A stretch of DNA of 64,000 nt from Thermus sp. 2.9. Its GTDB lineage: Bacteria; Deinococcota; Deinococci; Deinococcales; Thermaceae. Both the position numbers and the translations under genes were made by a program. Below are positions 51,999-59,740 of the stretch, in pieces (position 1 is the first letter of the stretch; each line of letters begins with the position of its first letter). The stretch lies in the NCBI RefSeq assembly GCF_000794385.1, contig NZ_JTJB01000034.1, forward strand, positions 1 through 64,000, written 5' to 3'. The notes beneath the pieces were generated by a model. The model was not told where the DNA came from, searched no databases, and worked only from the letters and a program-made list of their open reading frames with translations.

Positions 51999-53111
51999 AT
52001 GACTAGAAGAATCGCCGTTTTTCTTCCTAGCTTAGATGGGGGAGGCGCGGAGCGAGTTACCTTGACCTTAGGGCAGGGGTTAGTGCAGCGGGGTTATCAG
52101 GTAGACCTCGTTTTGGCTTCAGCTAAAGGGGTATTTCTATCCGATTTTCCGGAAGGATTGAGGTTAGTTGACTTGAAAGCATCCCGAGTGCTGAAAGCCT
52201 TGATACCACTTGGGAAGTATTTAGTTAGAGAGAAAGTTGACGTCTTGCTTTCTGCTTTAAGTCATAGCAATATTATAGCCTTGCTTGCGAAAACCGTATT
52301 TGGGCTTCCTATACGCATTGTGGTTGCAGAACACACTGCTGTGATCCCAAGTCTTCGTGGGGCTAGAACTCTTCGTGAGAGGATGGTCCCTTCTTTAATC
52401 CGGCTTCTTTATCGTAAGGCTGACGCAGTGGTTGCAGTTTCGGAGGGGGTTGCTCAGGAGCTGATAGAAAATTTTGGATTAGACGCAGATAAGGTTAAGG
52501 TTATTTATAATCCAATAAGCGTTGAGGAGATTTTGAGGAAAAGCCAAGAATTTCTGGATCACCCCTGGTTTAAACCTGGCGAACCCCCAGTAGTTCTTGG
52601 TGTTGGTCGTCTGGTTGAAGAAAAAGATTTTTATCTACTTATCAAGGCTTTTGCTCGGCTGCGTAGAAAGCACAAGGCGCGGCTGGTGATCTTGGGAGAA
52701 GGGGCGGAACGTGCTAAGCTACAGGAACTTGTTCATGAGCTGGGTGTCGAGACGGACGTTTCTCTTATTGGCTTTGTTAATAACCCATATCCCTTTATGC
52801 GTCTGGCTAAGGTTGTCGCCTTAAGCTCAAGGTGGGAGGCTCTCCCGACAGTTCTGATAGAAGCAATGGTTTTGGGGAAAGAAATTGTTGCCACAGATTG
52901 TCCGTACGGTCCGAGGGAAATTTTGGAGGATGGCAGATGGGGTTACTTGGTGCCTGTTGGAAATGAGGAAGAGCTTGCTAAGGCTTTGGCTAAGGCCTTG
53001 TATAACTTCCGAAGTGAGGAGGAGGTAAATAGAATGAGGGCCTCGGTTGAAGAGCGCTTTTCTTTGGAAAAAATAGTAGCTAATTATGAAGAGGTGCTTC
53101 TGGGCAACTAG
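51999..53111 (+). CDS. GT4-family glycosyltransferase
   Basis: 370 residues, GT-B fold. N-terminal LPSLDGGGAERVTLTLGQGLVQRG, central VVLGVGRLVEEKDFYLLIKAFARLRRKHKARLVILGEGAE, and C-terminal SLIGFVNNPYPFMRLAKVVALSSRWEALPTVLIEAMVLG with the nucleotide-contact Glu region. Codon third positions are much richer in A/T than those of flanking core genes. Sugar and linkage unknown. Confidence 0.9.
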   Translation: MTRRIAVFLPSLDGGGAERVTLTLGQGLVQRGYQVDLVLASAKGVFLSDFPEGLRLVDLKASRVLKALIPLGKYLVREKVDVLLSALSHSNIIALLAKTVFGLPIRIVVAEHTAVIPSLRGARTLRERMVPSLIRLLYRKADAVVAVSEGVAQELIENFGLDADKVKVIYNPISVEEILRKSQEFLDHPWFKPGEPPVVLGVGRLVEEKDFYLLIKAFARLRRKHKARLVILGEGAERAKLQELVHELGVETDVSLIGFVNNPYPFMRLAKVVALSSRWEALPTVLIEAMVLGKEIVATDCPYGPREILEDGRWGYLVPVGNEEELAKALAKALYNFRSEEEVNRMRASVEERFSLEKIVANYEEVLLGN

Positions 53112-53842
53112 ATAGGTTTGCTAGTGGAAGATGGCAACATGCGCTTGCTTAAAGTAACCACTGGTTTAGCCCAAGGTGGGGCAGAAAATCAGCTGGTGCA
53201 ACTTGCTATTCGCTTGAGGCAGCGGGGGTGGGAAGTGGTTGTAGTGTCTATGCTACCTCCCGCAGCATACGCTGATGTCTTAAAGGAAGCGGGGGTCTAC
53301 GTGCATTCGCTTAACATGGTAAGGGGCTGCCCGGATCCTCGGGGAGTGTCAAAGTTGGCGGGCATAATTCGCCATTTTGGTTCCCATGTGATTCATAGCC
53401 ATATGGTACATGCTAACCTGTTGGCCCGCATAACACGCCTTCTAGCCCCTGTTCCTGTCTTGATTTCCACGGTGCATAGCACTCTGGAGATTGGCCGCTT
53501 TTTCAAGAACGAGGCCAGCACACATTTAGCTTACCGATTAACAGATCGGTTAGCCGATGCAACCACATTTGTATCACAAAATAGCATGAGGCGTTTTTTA
53601 CAACGCAAGGCTGTAAGGCCGGAAAAGGCCACCTATATTCCTAACGGAGTTGATACCCAGCGCTTGCTCCTCGAGTGGCTACAAGACAGGTTAAACGCCG
53701 CGAGTTGGCTCTTGAGGAGGGGGAATTCGTCTGGCTTGCAGTGGGCAGGTTGGAGGAAGCGAAGGACTACCCTACTCTCCTAGAAGCATTCTCTTTGCTG
53801 GTTAATGACTTGTTAGTTAATGAACAGAGGGTTACTCTCTTA

Positions 53843-53858
53843 GAGGCTGTCGTAAAAG
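53843..53858 (+). repeat. Left terminal inverted repeat
   Basis: GAGGCTGTCGTAAAAG, perfect complement of the right end. Confidence 0.95.
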
Positions 53859-53875
53859 GGTGGTATTCTTGAGGG

Positions 53876-54717
53876 ATGAGCTCTAGACGATCTTACCCCA
53901 GCGACCTCAGCGATGCGGAGTGGGCCCTCCTGGAGCCCCTCATCCCAGCCCCCAAGCCCGGCGGCCGACCCGCCAAGGTGCCGAGGAGAGAAATCGTTAA
54001 CGCCATCCTTTACGTCCTGGAAAACGGCATCAAGTGGCGGGCTATGCCCCATGACTTGCCCCACTGGTCCACCGTCTACCACTACTTCCGCAAGTGGCAG
54101 AAGGAAGGCATTTGGGAGAAGGCCGTCCAAGCCCTGGCCCGCCAGGACCGGGAGCGAGAAGGGAGGCAAGCTTCGCCCAGCGCTCTGGTGATGGATAGCC
54201 AGTCCGTCAAGACCACGGAAAAAGGGGGCCCCGAGGGCACGACGGGGCGAAAAAGGTCAAGGGGAGAAAGCGCCAAATCTTGACGGACACGGGGGGTCGC
54301 TTGCTGAAGGCCTTCGTGCACCCGGCCAACGAGCACGATAAGCGGGGTGGGGAGGCCTTGCTCCTGGGGATGGACCTCTCCCTTTGGCCAAGGGTGCGGA
54401 AGCTCTTTGTGGACTGGGGGTACAGGGGCCTCAAGGGGCTCGCTTCTTCCCTGGGGCTGGAGCTTGAGGTGGTGGCCCGTCCCTACGCGGGGGTGCGTGG
54501 GGTCTGGGTGCGGGAGGGGGAGGAGGCGCCGGAGCTTCCGCGGGAGAGGGGGTTCAAGCCCTTGCCCAAGCGGTGGGTGGTGGAGCGGACCTTCGCCTGG
54601 CTTGGGCGGAATCGGCGGCTTGCCAAGGACTACGAAGCTAACCCTCGGGTGAGCGAGGCCTGGGTGTATCTGGGCATGCTACGCTTGTTGGTGAAGCGGC
54701 TGGCTAGGGCCGCGTAG
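53876..54717 (+). CDS. IS5-family transposase in two frames (probable -1 frameshift)
   Basis: OrfA (53876-54283) starts YPSDLSDAEWALLEPLIPAP, the DUF4096 helix-turn-helix, and reaches the first catalytic Asp in LVMDSQSVKT. The -1 frame holds the rest: DTGGRLLKAFVHPANEHD, second Asp in LFVDWGYRGLKG and Glu in RWVVERTFAWLGRNRRLAKDYE. The frames overlap around CGAAAAAGG (54248-54256); a -1 slip on AAA there gives KKVKGRKRQIL. Fused length about 280 residues. Programmed frameshifting is common in this IS group; a missing C in CCCC (near 54230) would also explain it. Confidence 0.88.
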
Positions 54718-54731
54718 CTGGCCGTGGAGGA

Positions 54732-54747
54732 CTTTTACGACAGCCTC
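54732..54747 (-). repeat. Right terminal inverted repeat
   Basis: CTTTTACGACAGCCTC, reverse complement of the left repeat. Confidence 0.95.
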
Positions 54748-55241
54748 TTAATCGTAGGTCAAGGCAGCTTGGAAGGAGTACTCAGGAGGCTTATTGCAAA
54801 GCACAGGTTGGAAGATAAGGTCTTTCTTCTTGGTTCTCGTAGCGATGTGCCCGAGCTGATGAATATGGCGGATGCCTATGTAATGTCTTCGGCTTGGGAA
54901 GGGATGCCAATGGTTCTTCTTGAGGCCCATGCGAGTGGTTTGCCGGTTGTGGCAACAAAAGTGGGTGGCAATCCAGAGGTAGTACGTGATGGTGTTAGCG
55001 GTTTTTTAGTTCCTCCGGGAGATGCCCCGGCTTTGGCTAGGGCTATGTACCGACTAATGATGTTAACACCTACTGAAAGAGAGGACATGGGTGCACGCGG
55101 TCGGCGTTGGGTTGAGGAAGCGTTTTCTTTTGAGAAAGTGATAAAAGAGTGGGAGAATTTATACCTTAAGCTGCTTCGATCCAAAGCGATAATTTAAGGG
55201 CAGCATGGCGGTGGCATAAGTGAAAAGAGTTTGGGGGCTTT

Positions 55242-56465
55242 ATGATTTTTGAGAAAGCGTGTCTGAAAAAGAGGGGTGATGATGTATCTTTTCTTTGTTG
55301 GGCTTGGTTCGTGGTGGCTTTTGGAGTTCGCTTTATTGCGTTGGTCGTGACGCACTTCTATTCTACAGATGTTGGGTTGGGTGGCTTTAATCCCTTATTT
55401 TCAGGACATGACGATCGCTTATACTACGAAATATCTCTTCGGCTTCTCAACGGTGAAGCGGTACCTTCATTGCCAAATCTATACCCGCTAATTCTCGCTG
55501 TTCTCTTTCATGTTTGGGGTCCGAGCTTATTCTTTGGCAAACTTATAAATGTTCTTGCTGGCGCTTTGGGGGTAGGGATTGCTGTTTGTATTGCCGAACG
55601 GCTAACCGTGACAAAACAGCCCAGGTGGTCGTTATTTCGCCCAGGCAACGTGGCAGGGCTATTTTTAAGCTTGTACCCGTCTGCTGTATTTTACAGCACT
55701 CAGCTTTTAAAAGATGCTTCTGTATGGCTTCTCGGGTTCCTGGGACTCTATTTGATTATAAGATTGGTCACAAATCCTTGTGTAGCCTATTATTTAGGCC
55801 TTGGCATGGTGGTGGCCCTTCTGTGGTTCTTTCGTCCTTATGTTGCCTTAGCGCTAGTAGGAGCCTTAGGTTTATACATTCTTTTTCGGGGAACCGGGCT
55901 TAGAAATTTGGTAGTGCTGGGTGTACTCTTTCTTGTTATTCCCTGGCTTCTTGGGTGGGGGCCTTTCGGTTGGAAGTACCTAAGCCCGCTCCTTAGCCCC
56001 GAACGATTAGCGCGTTTCCGTGCGGAAGTGTATGGGATAGGGGGAAGTTCCTTGGGGATAGAATTGGACCCCACCCATCCTTTTCGTTTTTTACTTGGCT
56101 GGCTATATAGCTCGGCTACGGTGTTCCTGGGTCCTTTTCCATGGCAGGTGGACGGGCTGATGGAAGCGATCGCCTTTCTAGAGGTTATCTATATATGGCC
56201 CCTTGTGGCGGTTTGGTTGCTAGGCCTTCGTCACCTAAGGAACCCGGGACCGCCGGAACTCTTGCTCCTATTCGCGCTGATCTTAGGCTTTGGAATAGGG
56301 ATTTTCAGCGACAACCTTGGGGCTAACACCCGCCTTCGGCTCTTGGTGTGGGGTGCTCTTATAATCTATGCGGCGGTGCGATTGGGAGGAAGCGGTGCGG
56401 ATACTCTACCTCATCACCCGAGCCGAGCCGGGGGGAGCCCAGATGCACCTTCTGGAACTCCTTAG
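55242..56465 (+). CDS. Polytopic membrane protein, PMT/ArnT-like glycosyltransferase or polymerase
   Basis: 407 residues with about ten hydrophobic segments. An early periplasmic-side GHDDRLYYEISLRLLNGEAVPSLPNLYPLILAVLF resembles the Asp-containing first loop of lipid-linked-sugar transferases (PMT_2/GT39-GT83). It could instead be the cluster's Wzy polymerase, which is otherwise missing. A/T-rich. The last 24 residues (GGSGADTLPHHPSRAGG...) overlap the next gene in another frame and look non-conserved. Confidence 0.7.
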   Translation: MIFEKACLKKRGDDVSFLCWAWFVVAFGVRFIALVVTHFYSTDVGLGGFNPLFSGHDDRLYYEISLRLLNGEAVPSLPNLYPLILAVLFHVWGPSLFFGKLINVLAGALGVGIAVCIAERLTVTKQPRWSLFRPGNVAGLFLSLYPSAVFYSTQLLKDASVWLLGFLGLYLIIRLVTNPCVAYYLGLGMVVALLWFFRPYVALALVGALGLYILFRGTGLRNLVVLGVLFLVIPWLLGWGPFGWKYLSPLLSPERLARFRAEVYGIGGSSLGIELDPTHPFRFLLGWLYSSATVFLGPFPWQVDGLMEAIAFLEVIYIWPLVAVWLLGLRHLRNPGPPELLLLFALILGFGIGIFSDNLGANTRLRLLVWGALIIYAAVRLGGSGADTLPHHPSRAGGSPDAPSGTP

Positions 56466-57519
56466 AGCTTTTCGGGGCAAGGCCGATCTTCATCTGGCTG
56501 TAGGGCAGGACCGCGAAGATTTCTTGGTGAAGGCTGCCCAAGAACTCGGGGTGAAGACTTACCTTCTTCGCCACATGGTTCAACCTATAAAGCCTAGCTC
56601 GGATTGGCGGGGGCTTAGGGAGGTAACGGAGTTAATTGGGAGGTTGCGCCCTGATTTGGTTCACGCCCACTCCTCCAAGGCGGGTTTCCTAGGCCGGCTT
56701 GCGGCGAGGAGGCTAGGGGTAAAAAGTGTCTTTACTGCCCATGGATGGGCGTTTACCGATGGAGTGGGCCCCGCGCGGAGGACTTTGGCGCTCACCTTGG
56801 AGCGCTTGGCGGGCCGAGCCGGGGACCTGGTCCTGGCTGTGTCCGAGAGAGACCGGGAGCTTGCCCTGCGCTACCGGGTGGTTCCCCCAGAGAGAATTCG
56901 GGTCGTGTGGAACGGGGTTCCGGACACCCTTTTGCGGGCTGATCCGGCCCGCGATCCGCCCAGGATTGTCATGGTGGGGCGGTTTGCTCCCCCAAAAGAC
57001 CACGCTCTCGTGCTGAAGGCCCTTGCGGGGTTAAGGGAGCTTCCTTGGTACTTAGACCTGGTGGGCCAAGGGCCTCTTTTGCCTGAGGTACAGGCCTTGG
57101 CGGAACGTTTGGGTTTGGGGGAGCGGGTTCGTTTCCTTGGGAAGCGGTTGGATGTGGACCGGATCCTGGCCGACGCCCAGGTTTTTGTCCTAGCTTCTAA
57201 TTGGGAGGGATTACCCCTTTCGGTGCTAGAAGCTATGCGGGCTGGGCTTCCCGTGGTGGCGAGCGATGTGGGGGGTGTGCGGGAGGCTGTGCTAGAGGGC
57301 AGGACAGGTTTCCTGGTACCCCGGGGAGATATAGTGCTTCTACGGGAACGCCTTGCCCTGTTACTTCAGGATCCAGGCCTGAGGGTTGCGCTAGGGGGGG
57401 AGGGGCGGAGGAGGTATGAGGCCCACTTCACCCTGGATAGGATGCTTCGCGAGGTTTGGGCAGCCTACGAGGAACTGGGAGCAAGGCGTTCATCCCCTTT
57501 TCAGGGACCTATAGGGTAG
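56395..57519 (+). CDS. GT4-family glycosyltransferase
   Basis: 374 residues from GTG 56395, placed by GGGAGGA just upstream and because RILYLITRAEPGGAQMHLLELLRAF is the canonical N-terminus. Then VHAHSSKAGFLGRLAARRLGVKSVFTAHGWAF, VVWNGVPDTLLRADPARDPPRIVMVGRFAPPKDHALVLKAL and LASNWEGLPLSVLEAMRAGLPVVASDVGGVREAV. Base composition returns toward GC-rich. Overlaps the previous gene by 71 nt. Confidence 0.9.
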   Translation: MRILYLITRAEPGGAQMHLLELLRAFRGKADLHLAVGQDREDFLVKAAQELGVKTYLLRHMVQPIKPSSDWRGLREVTELIGRLRPDLVHAHSSKAGFLGRLAARRLGVKSVFTAHGWAFTDGVGPARRTLALTLERLAGRAGDLVLAVSERDRELALRYRVVPPERIRVVWNGVPDTLLRADPARDPPRIVMVGRFAPPKDHALVLKALAGLRELPWYLDLVGQGPLLPEVQALAERLGLGERVRFLGKRLDVDRILADAQVFVLASNWEGLPLSVLEAMRAGLPVVASDVGGVREAVLEGRTGFLVPRGDIVLLRERLALLLQDPGLRVALGGEGRRRYEAHFTLDRMLREVWAAYEELGARRSSPFQGPIG

Positions 57520-57520
57520 C

Positions 57521-58765
57521 ATGGAGGCTATGGGCGTGTTGGAGTTAAGGTTGCCCTACAGGCTTATCAAACCCAGGAATTGGCCCAGTCCCTGGCTCGC
57601 CCTGGGCTTACTTCCTGCGCTTTTGGCGGGCGTTTTCTTCTTCGGCTTACCCCCGTGGGGGGTAGAGGTGAGTACGCTGGTGTTCCTCACCGCCTTGGCT
57701 CACCTCCTGGCTTTTTTCGCCACGGACCGAATGGCCCGCTATCCCGGGAAAGAGTCCTGGGGCCTGGCTGCTTTTAACCTTTTCCTCTTTACTCTTCTTT
57801 TAGTGGCGGTCTTGGCTCTAGGCAGACTTTACTACTCCCGGGCTTATCTCCTAGGGGCTACCCTGGCTGCCTTTCCCCTCTTGATGTTCTACTTAAACCG
57901 CATACCTCCCGTGCGGCTTGCCTTGATCCCCGGTGGGGTGGCAGACTGGCTGCAGGTTCATCTTAAGGAGGGGCTCTTGCCTATGGCTTATTTGGATGAG
58001 GTGGAAGGAGTGGTGGCGGACCTCCACCACCTGGATCCGAAGGCCTTACCCCTTTTAGCGGAGGCTTCCTTAAGGGGTATACCCATCCTTCATGCGGCGA
58101 GTGTGTACGAAGGGTACACGGGCAGGGTGCCCTTAGGACCGAACTTCAACGAGGGGCTCATGGCCCTGGCAGAGACGGACCGAGGGCTTTACCCTTGGTT
58201 CAAGCGGGTATGGGAAGTGGGTTTGGTCTTGGTTTGCTCCCCCCTGCTCCTTATCTTGGGGCTCGTGGTGGCCCTCTTGGTCTATTTGGACCTTGGGCGG
58301 CCCGTGATCTTTGCTCAGGAACGTGTGGGGTTGGGTGGGCGCCCTTTTAGGGCTTACAAGTTTCGCACCATGCGGGGTGCGCCACGGGAAGGGGTGTATG
58401 CTGGGGCGGAGGAAACCCGGATAACCCCATTGGGCCGGTTTTTGCGGCGCTACCGCTTGGACGAGTTGCCCCAGTTCTGGAATGTGGTAAAGGGAGACAT
58501 GAACTTGATCGGCCCAAGGCCGGAACAACGGGTATTGGCGGAGGTGTACGCCAAGGAGATCCCTCTTTATCCTTTACGCCATGCCGTGCGCCCGGGGCTT
58601 ACGGGGTGGGCCCAGGTGCAGCAGGGATACGCGGAAGGGGTGGAGGGGACTCAGGTAAAGCTTAGCTATGACCTTTACTACATCAAGCATCTCTCCTTTT
58701 GGCTGGACCTTCGGATACTTGTGAAAACCCTTTGGGTCATTGGAACTGGCTTCGGGGCGCGTTGA
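57521..58765 (+). CDS. WbaP/WcaJ-type undecaprenyl-phosphate sugar phosphotransferase
   Basis: 414 residues. Four N-terminal membrane segments (to about residue 125), a soluble linker, a re-entrant hydrophobic helix (VGLVLVCSPLLLILGLVVALLVYLDLG) and the catalytic domain: PVIFAQERVGLGGRPFRAYKFRTM, RYRLDELPQFWNVVKGDMNLIGPRPE, VRPGLTGWAQVQ. It puts the first sugar-phosphate on undecaprenyl phosphate. Confidence 0.93.
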   Translation: MEAMGVLELRLPYRLIKPRNWPSPWLALGLLPALLAGVFFFGLPPWGVEVSTLVFLTALAHLLAFFATDRMARYPGKESWGLAAFNLFLFTLLLVAVLALGRLYYSRAYLLGATLAAFPLLMFYLNRIPPVRLALIPGGVADWLQVHLKEGLLPMAYLDEVEGVVADLHHLDPKALPLLAEASLRGIPILHAASVYEGYTGRVPLGPNFNEGLMALAETDRGLYPWFKRVWEVGLVLVCSPLLLILGLVVALLVYLDLGRPVIFAQERVGLGGRPFRAYKFRTMRGAPREGVYAGAEETRITPLGRFLRRYRLDELPQFWNVVKGDMNLIGPRPEQRVLAEVYAKEIPLYPLRHAVRPGLTGWAQVQQGYAEGVEGTQVKLSYDLYYIKHLSFWLDLRILVKTLWVIGTGFGAR

Positions 58766-58774
58766 GAGTTAGGT

Positions 58775-59563
58775 ATGAATGGTGAGCCGGAGGTGACGCT
58801 TTTGGACCTCCTTAGGGCCTTGCGGCGAAGTTGGCGCTGGCTCTTAGGGGGCGGTTTAGTGCTAGGAGCGTTGGTGGGATGGGCTAGTACCCTTTTACCG
58901 CCCCGCTACGTTAGCGAGGTGGTGTTTCGGATTAGTGGTGAAAGTGAAAATGCAGAGAAGGCGTTTTTAGAAACAAGGATCTTGTGGCAAGAGGCTGGGG
59001 GTTGGCTTTTTCCCCATCCGGTTTTGTTTCCGTGGTCGGATTGGGTTAAGGCTTCCCTAGCCAGCGGCGAGGGGTTTGATGCGGCATTTCAGAATGGGCT
59101 GGTACGCGTATCCGGTTATGGGCGGACTCCTGAGGGGGCGCGAAGGAGAGCCCTCGAGGCCTATGAGCTCGTCAAGAAAAGGCTAAAGGAGAAGGTAAGG
59201 GCCTTTTGGCAAGGCTACCTTCGCGGCGAGGAGATGGTCCTCTACCGAGGGGTGCGGGATTTGGAGCAGGCCCTTCGGGTGTTGGCTCAGGAGGACCGCG
59301 ATCCCTCTTTGCGCCAGCGACTTGGTACCATGGTCTCGCTCATGGAACTTCGGCTTCGGCAGTTGAAGGGCTATCAGGAGGATAAGGCCTTGGACGCATT
59401 GGCGGAGGAAACCATGGCCTCGAGCCTCGTGCTCCTGCAACCTGCGCAAACGCCTAAGGAGCCCTCAAAGCATCCACCTTTGCGGTATGGTGCGGTGGCG
59501 GCCCTGACCTTCTGGTTGTTTGCAAGTCTTTTTGTGTTCCTGAGAGAGCTTTTCCGAAGCTAA
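58775..59563 (+). CDS. Wzz-type polysaccharide chain-length determinant
   Basis: 262 residues. Two membrane helices bracket a coiled periplasmic part: TLLDLLRALRRSWRWLLGGGLVLGALVGWASTLLPPRYVSEVVF at the N-terminus and YGAVAALTFWLFASLFVFLRELF at the end, with KEPSKHPP just before TM2, the Pro-rich Wzz motif. No kinase domain. Last gene of the cluster, followed by a terminator. Confidence 0.85.
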   Translation: MNGEPEVTLLDLLRALRRSWRWLLGGGLVLGALVGWASTLLPPRYVSEVVFRISGESENAEKAFLETRILWQEAGGWLFPHPVLFPWSDWVKASLASGEGFDAAFQNGLVRVSGYGRTPEGARRRALEAYELVKKRLKEKVRAFWQGYLRGEEMVLYRGVRDLEQALRVLAQEDRDPSLRQRLGTMVSLMELRLRQLKGYQEDKALDALAEETMASSLVLLQPAQTPKEPSKHPPLRYGAVAALTFWLFASLFVFLRELFRS

Positions 59564-59588
59564 AACCCCGGCCTTGGGGCCGGGGTTT
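59562..59588. terminator. Terminator between wzz and tRNA-Ser
   Basis: AAAACCCCGGCC-TTGG-GGCCGGGGTTT, about 11-bp stem ending in T/A runs, suitable for both converging transcripts. Confidence 0.85.
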
Positions 59589-59589
59589 G

Positions 59590-59683
59590 TGGCGGAGAGG
59601 GCGGGATTCGAACCCGCGAGGCAGGTTTAAGCCCGCCTACACGATTTCCAGTCGTGTCCCTTCAGCCGCTCGGGCACCTCTCC
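59590..59683 (-). tRNA. tRNA-Ser (anticodon GGA)
   Basis: Minus strand, acceptor GGAGAGG/CCTCTCC, discriminator G, encoded CCA. Anticodon arm ACGA-CTGGAAA-TCGT gives GGA; long variable arm AGGCGGGC-TTAA-ACCTGCCT; T arm GCGGG-TTCGAAT-CCCGC. 94 nt. Confidence 0.97.
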
Positions 59684-59697
59684 AAGCGCCGACCTTG

Positions 59698-59726
59698 AGT
59701 CTAGCAAGGCCCATTCCTAGCGTCAA
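59698..59726 (-). promoter_or_regulatory. tRNA-Ser promoter
   Basis: TTGACG, exactly 17 nt, TAGACT, then 14 nt to the tRNA 5' end. The clearest promoter in the window. Confidence 0.85.
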
Positions 59727-59727
59727 G

Positions 59728-59733
59728 TAATCT
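59728..59733 (+). promoter_or_regulatory. -10 (TAATCT) of the nucleotidyltransferase
   Basis: TAATCT ends 7 nt before the GTG at 59741; it abuts the divergent tRNA-Ser -35. Confidence 0.45.
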
Positions 59734-59740
59734 TAAAGGC

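Larger units (their letters stand above)
53843..54747 (+). mobile_element. IS5-family insertion sequence, 905 bp
   Basis: Bounded by 16-bp perfect terminal inverted repeats and flanked by a TTA duplication (53840-53842 and 54748-54750), which fits the TNA target of IS5 relatives. Encodes one transposase in two overlapping frames. Removing the element and one TTA restores the host glycosyltransferase frame. Its base composition is Thermus-like, unlike the A/T-rich gene it sits in. Confidence 0.95.
53139..55197 (+). pseudogene. GT4 glycosyltransferase gene broken by an IS and a frameshift
   Basis: N-terminal part LLKVTTGLAQGGAENQLVQLAIRLRQRG starts at ATG 53139. At 53664-53665 the frame is lost; one added T (CGCTTTGCTCC) would read QRFAPRVATRQVKRRELALEEGEFVWLAVGRLEEAKDYPTLLEAF. 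The gene is then cut at TTA 53840-53842 by the IS. It resumes after 54750, and joining the two sides with one TTA gives VTLLIVGQGSLEGVLRRLI in frame, continuing through SSAWEGMPMVLLEAHASGLPVVA to 55197. It is A/T-rich like its neighbours. Almost certainly inactive. Confidence 0.92.

Noticed and set aside
53790-53830. Repeated TTAATGA/TTAGTTAATGAAC near the IS as part of the target duplication
   Set aside because: It lies inside the host coding frame (LLVNDLLVNEQ) and is not adjacent to the inverted repeats; the real duplication is TTA.
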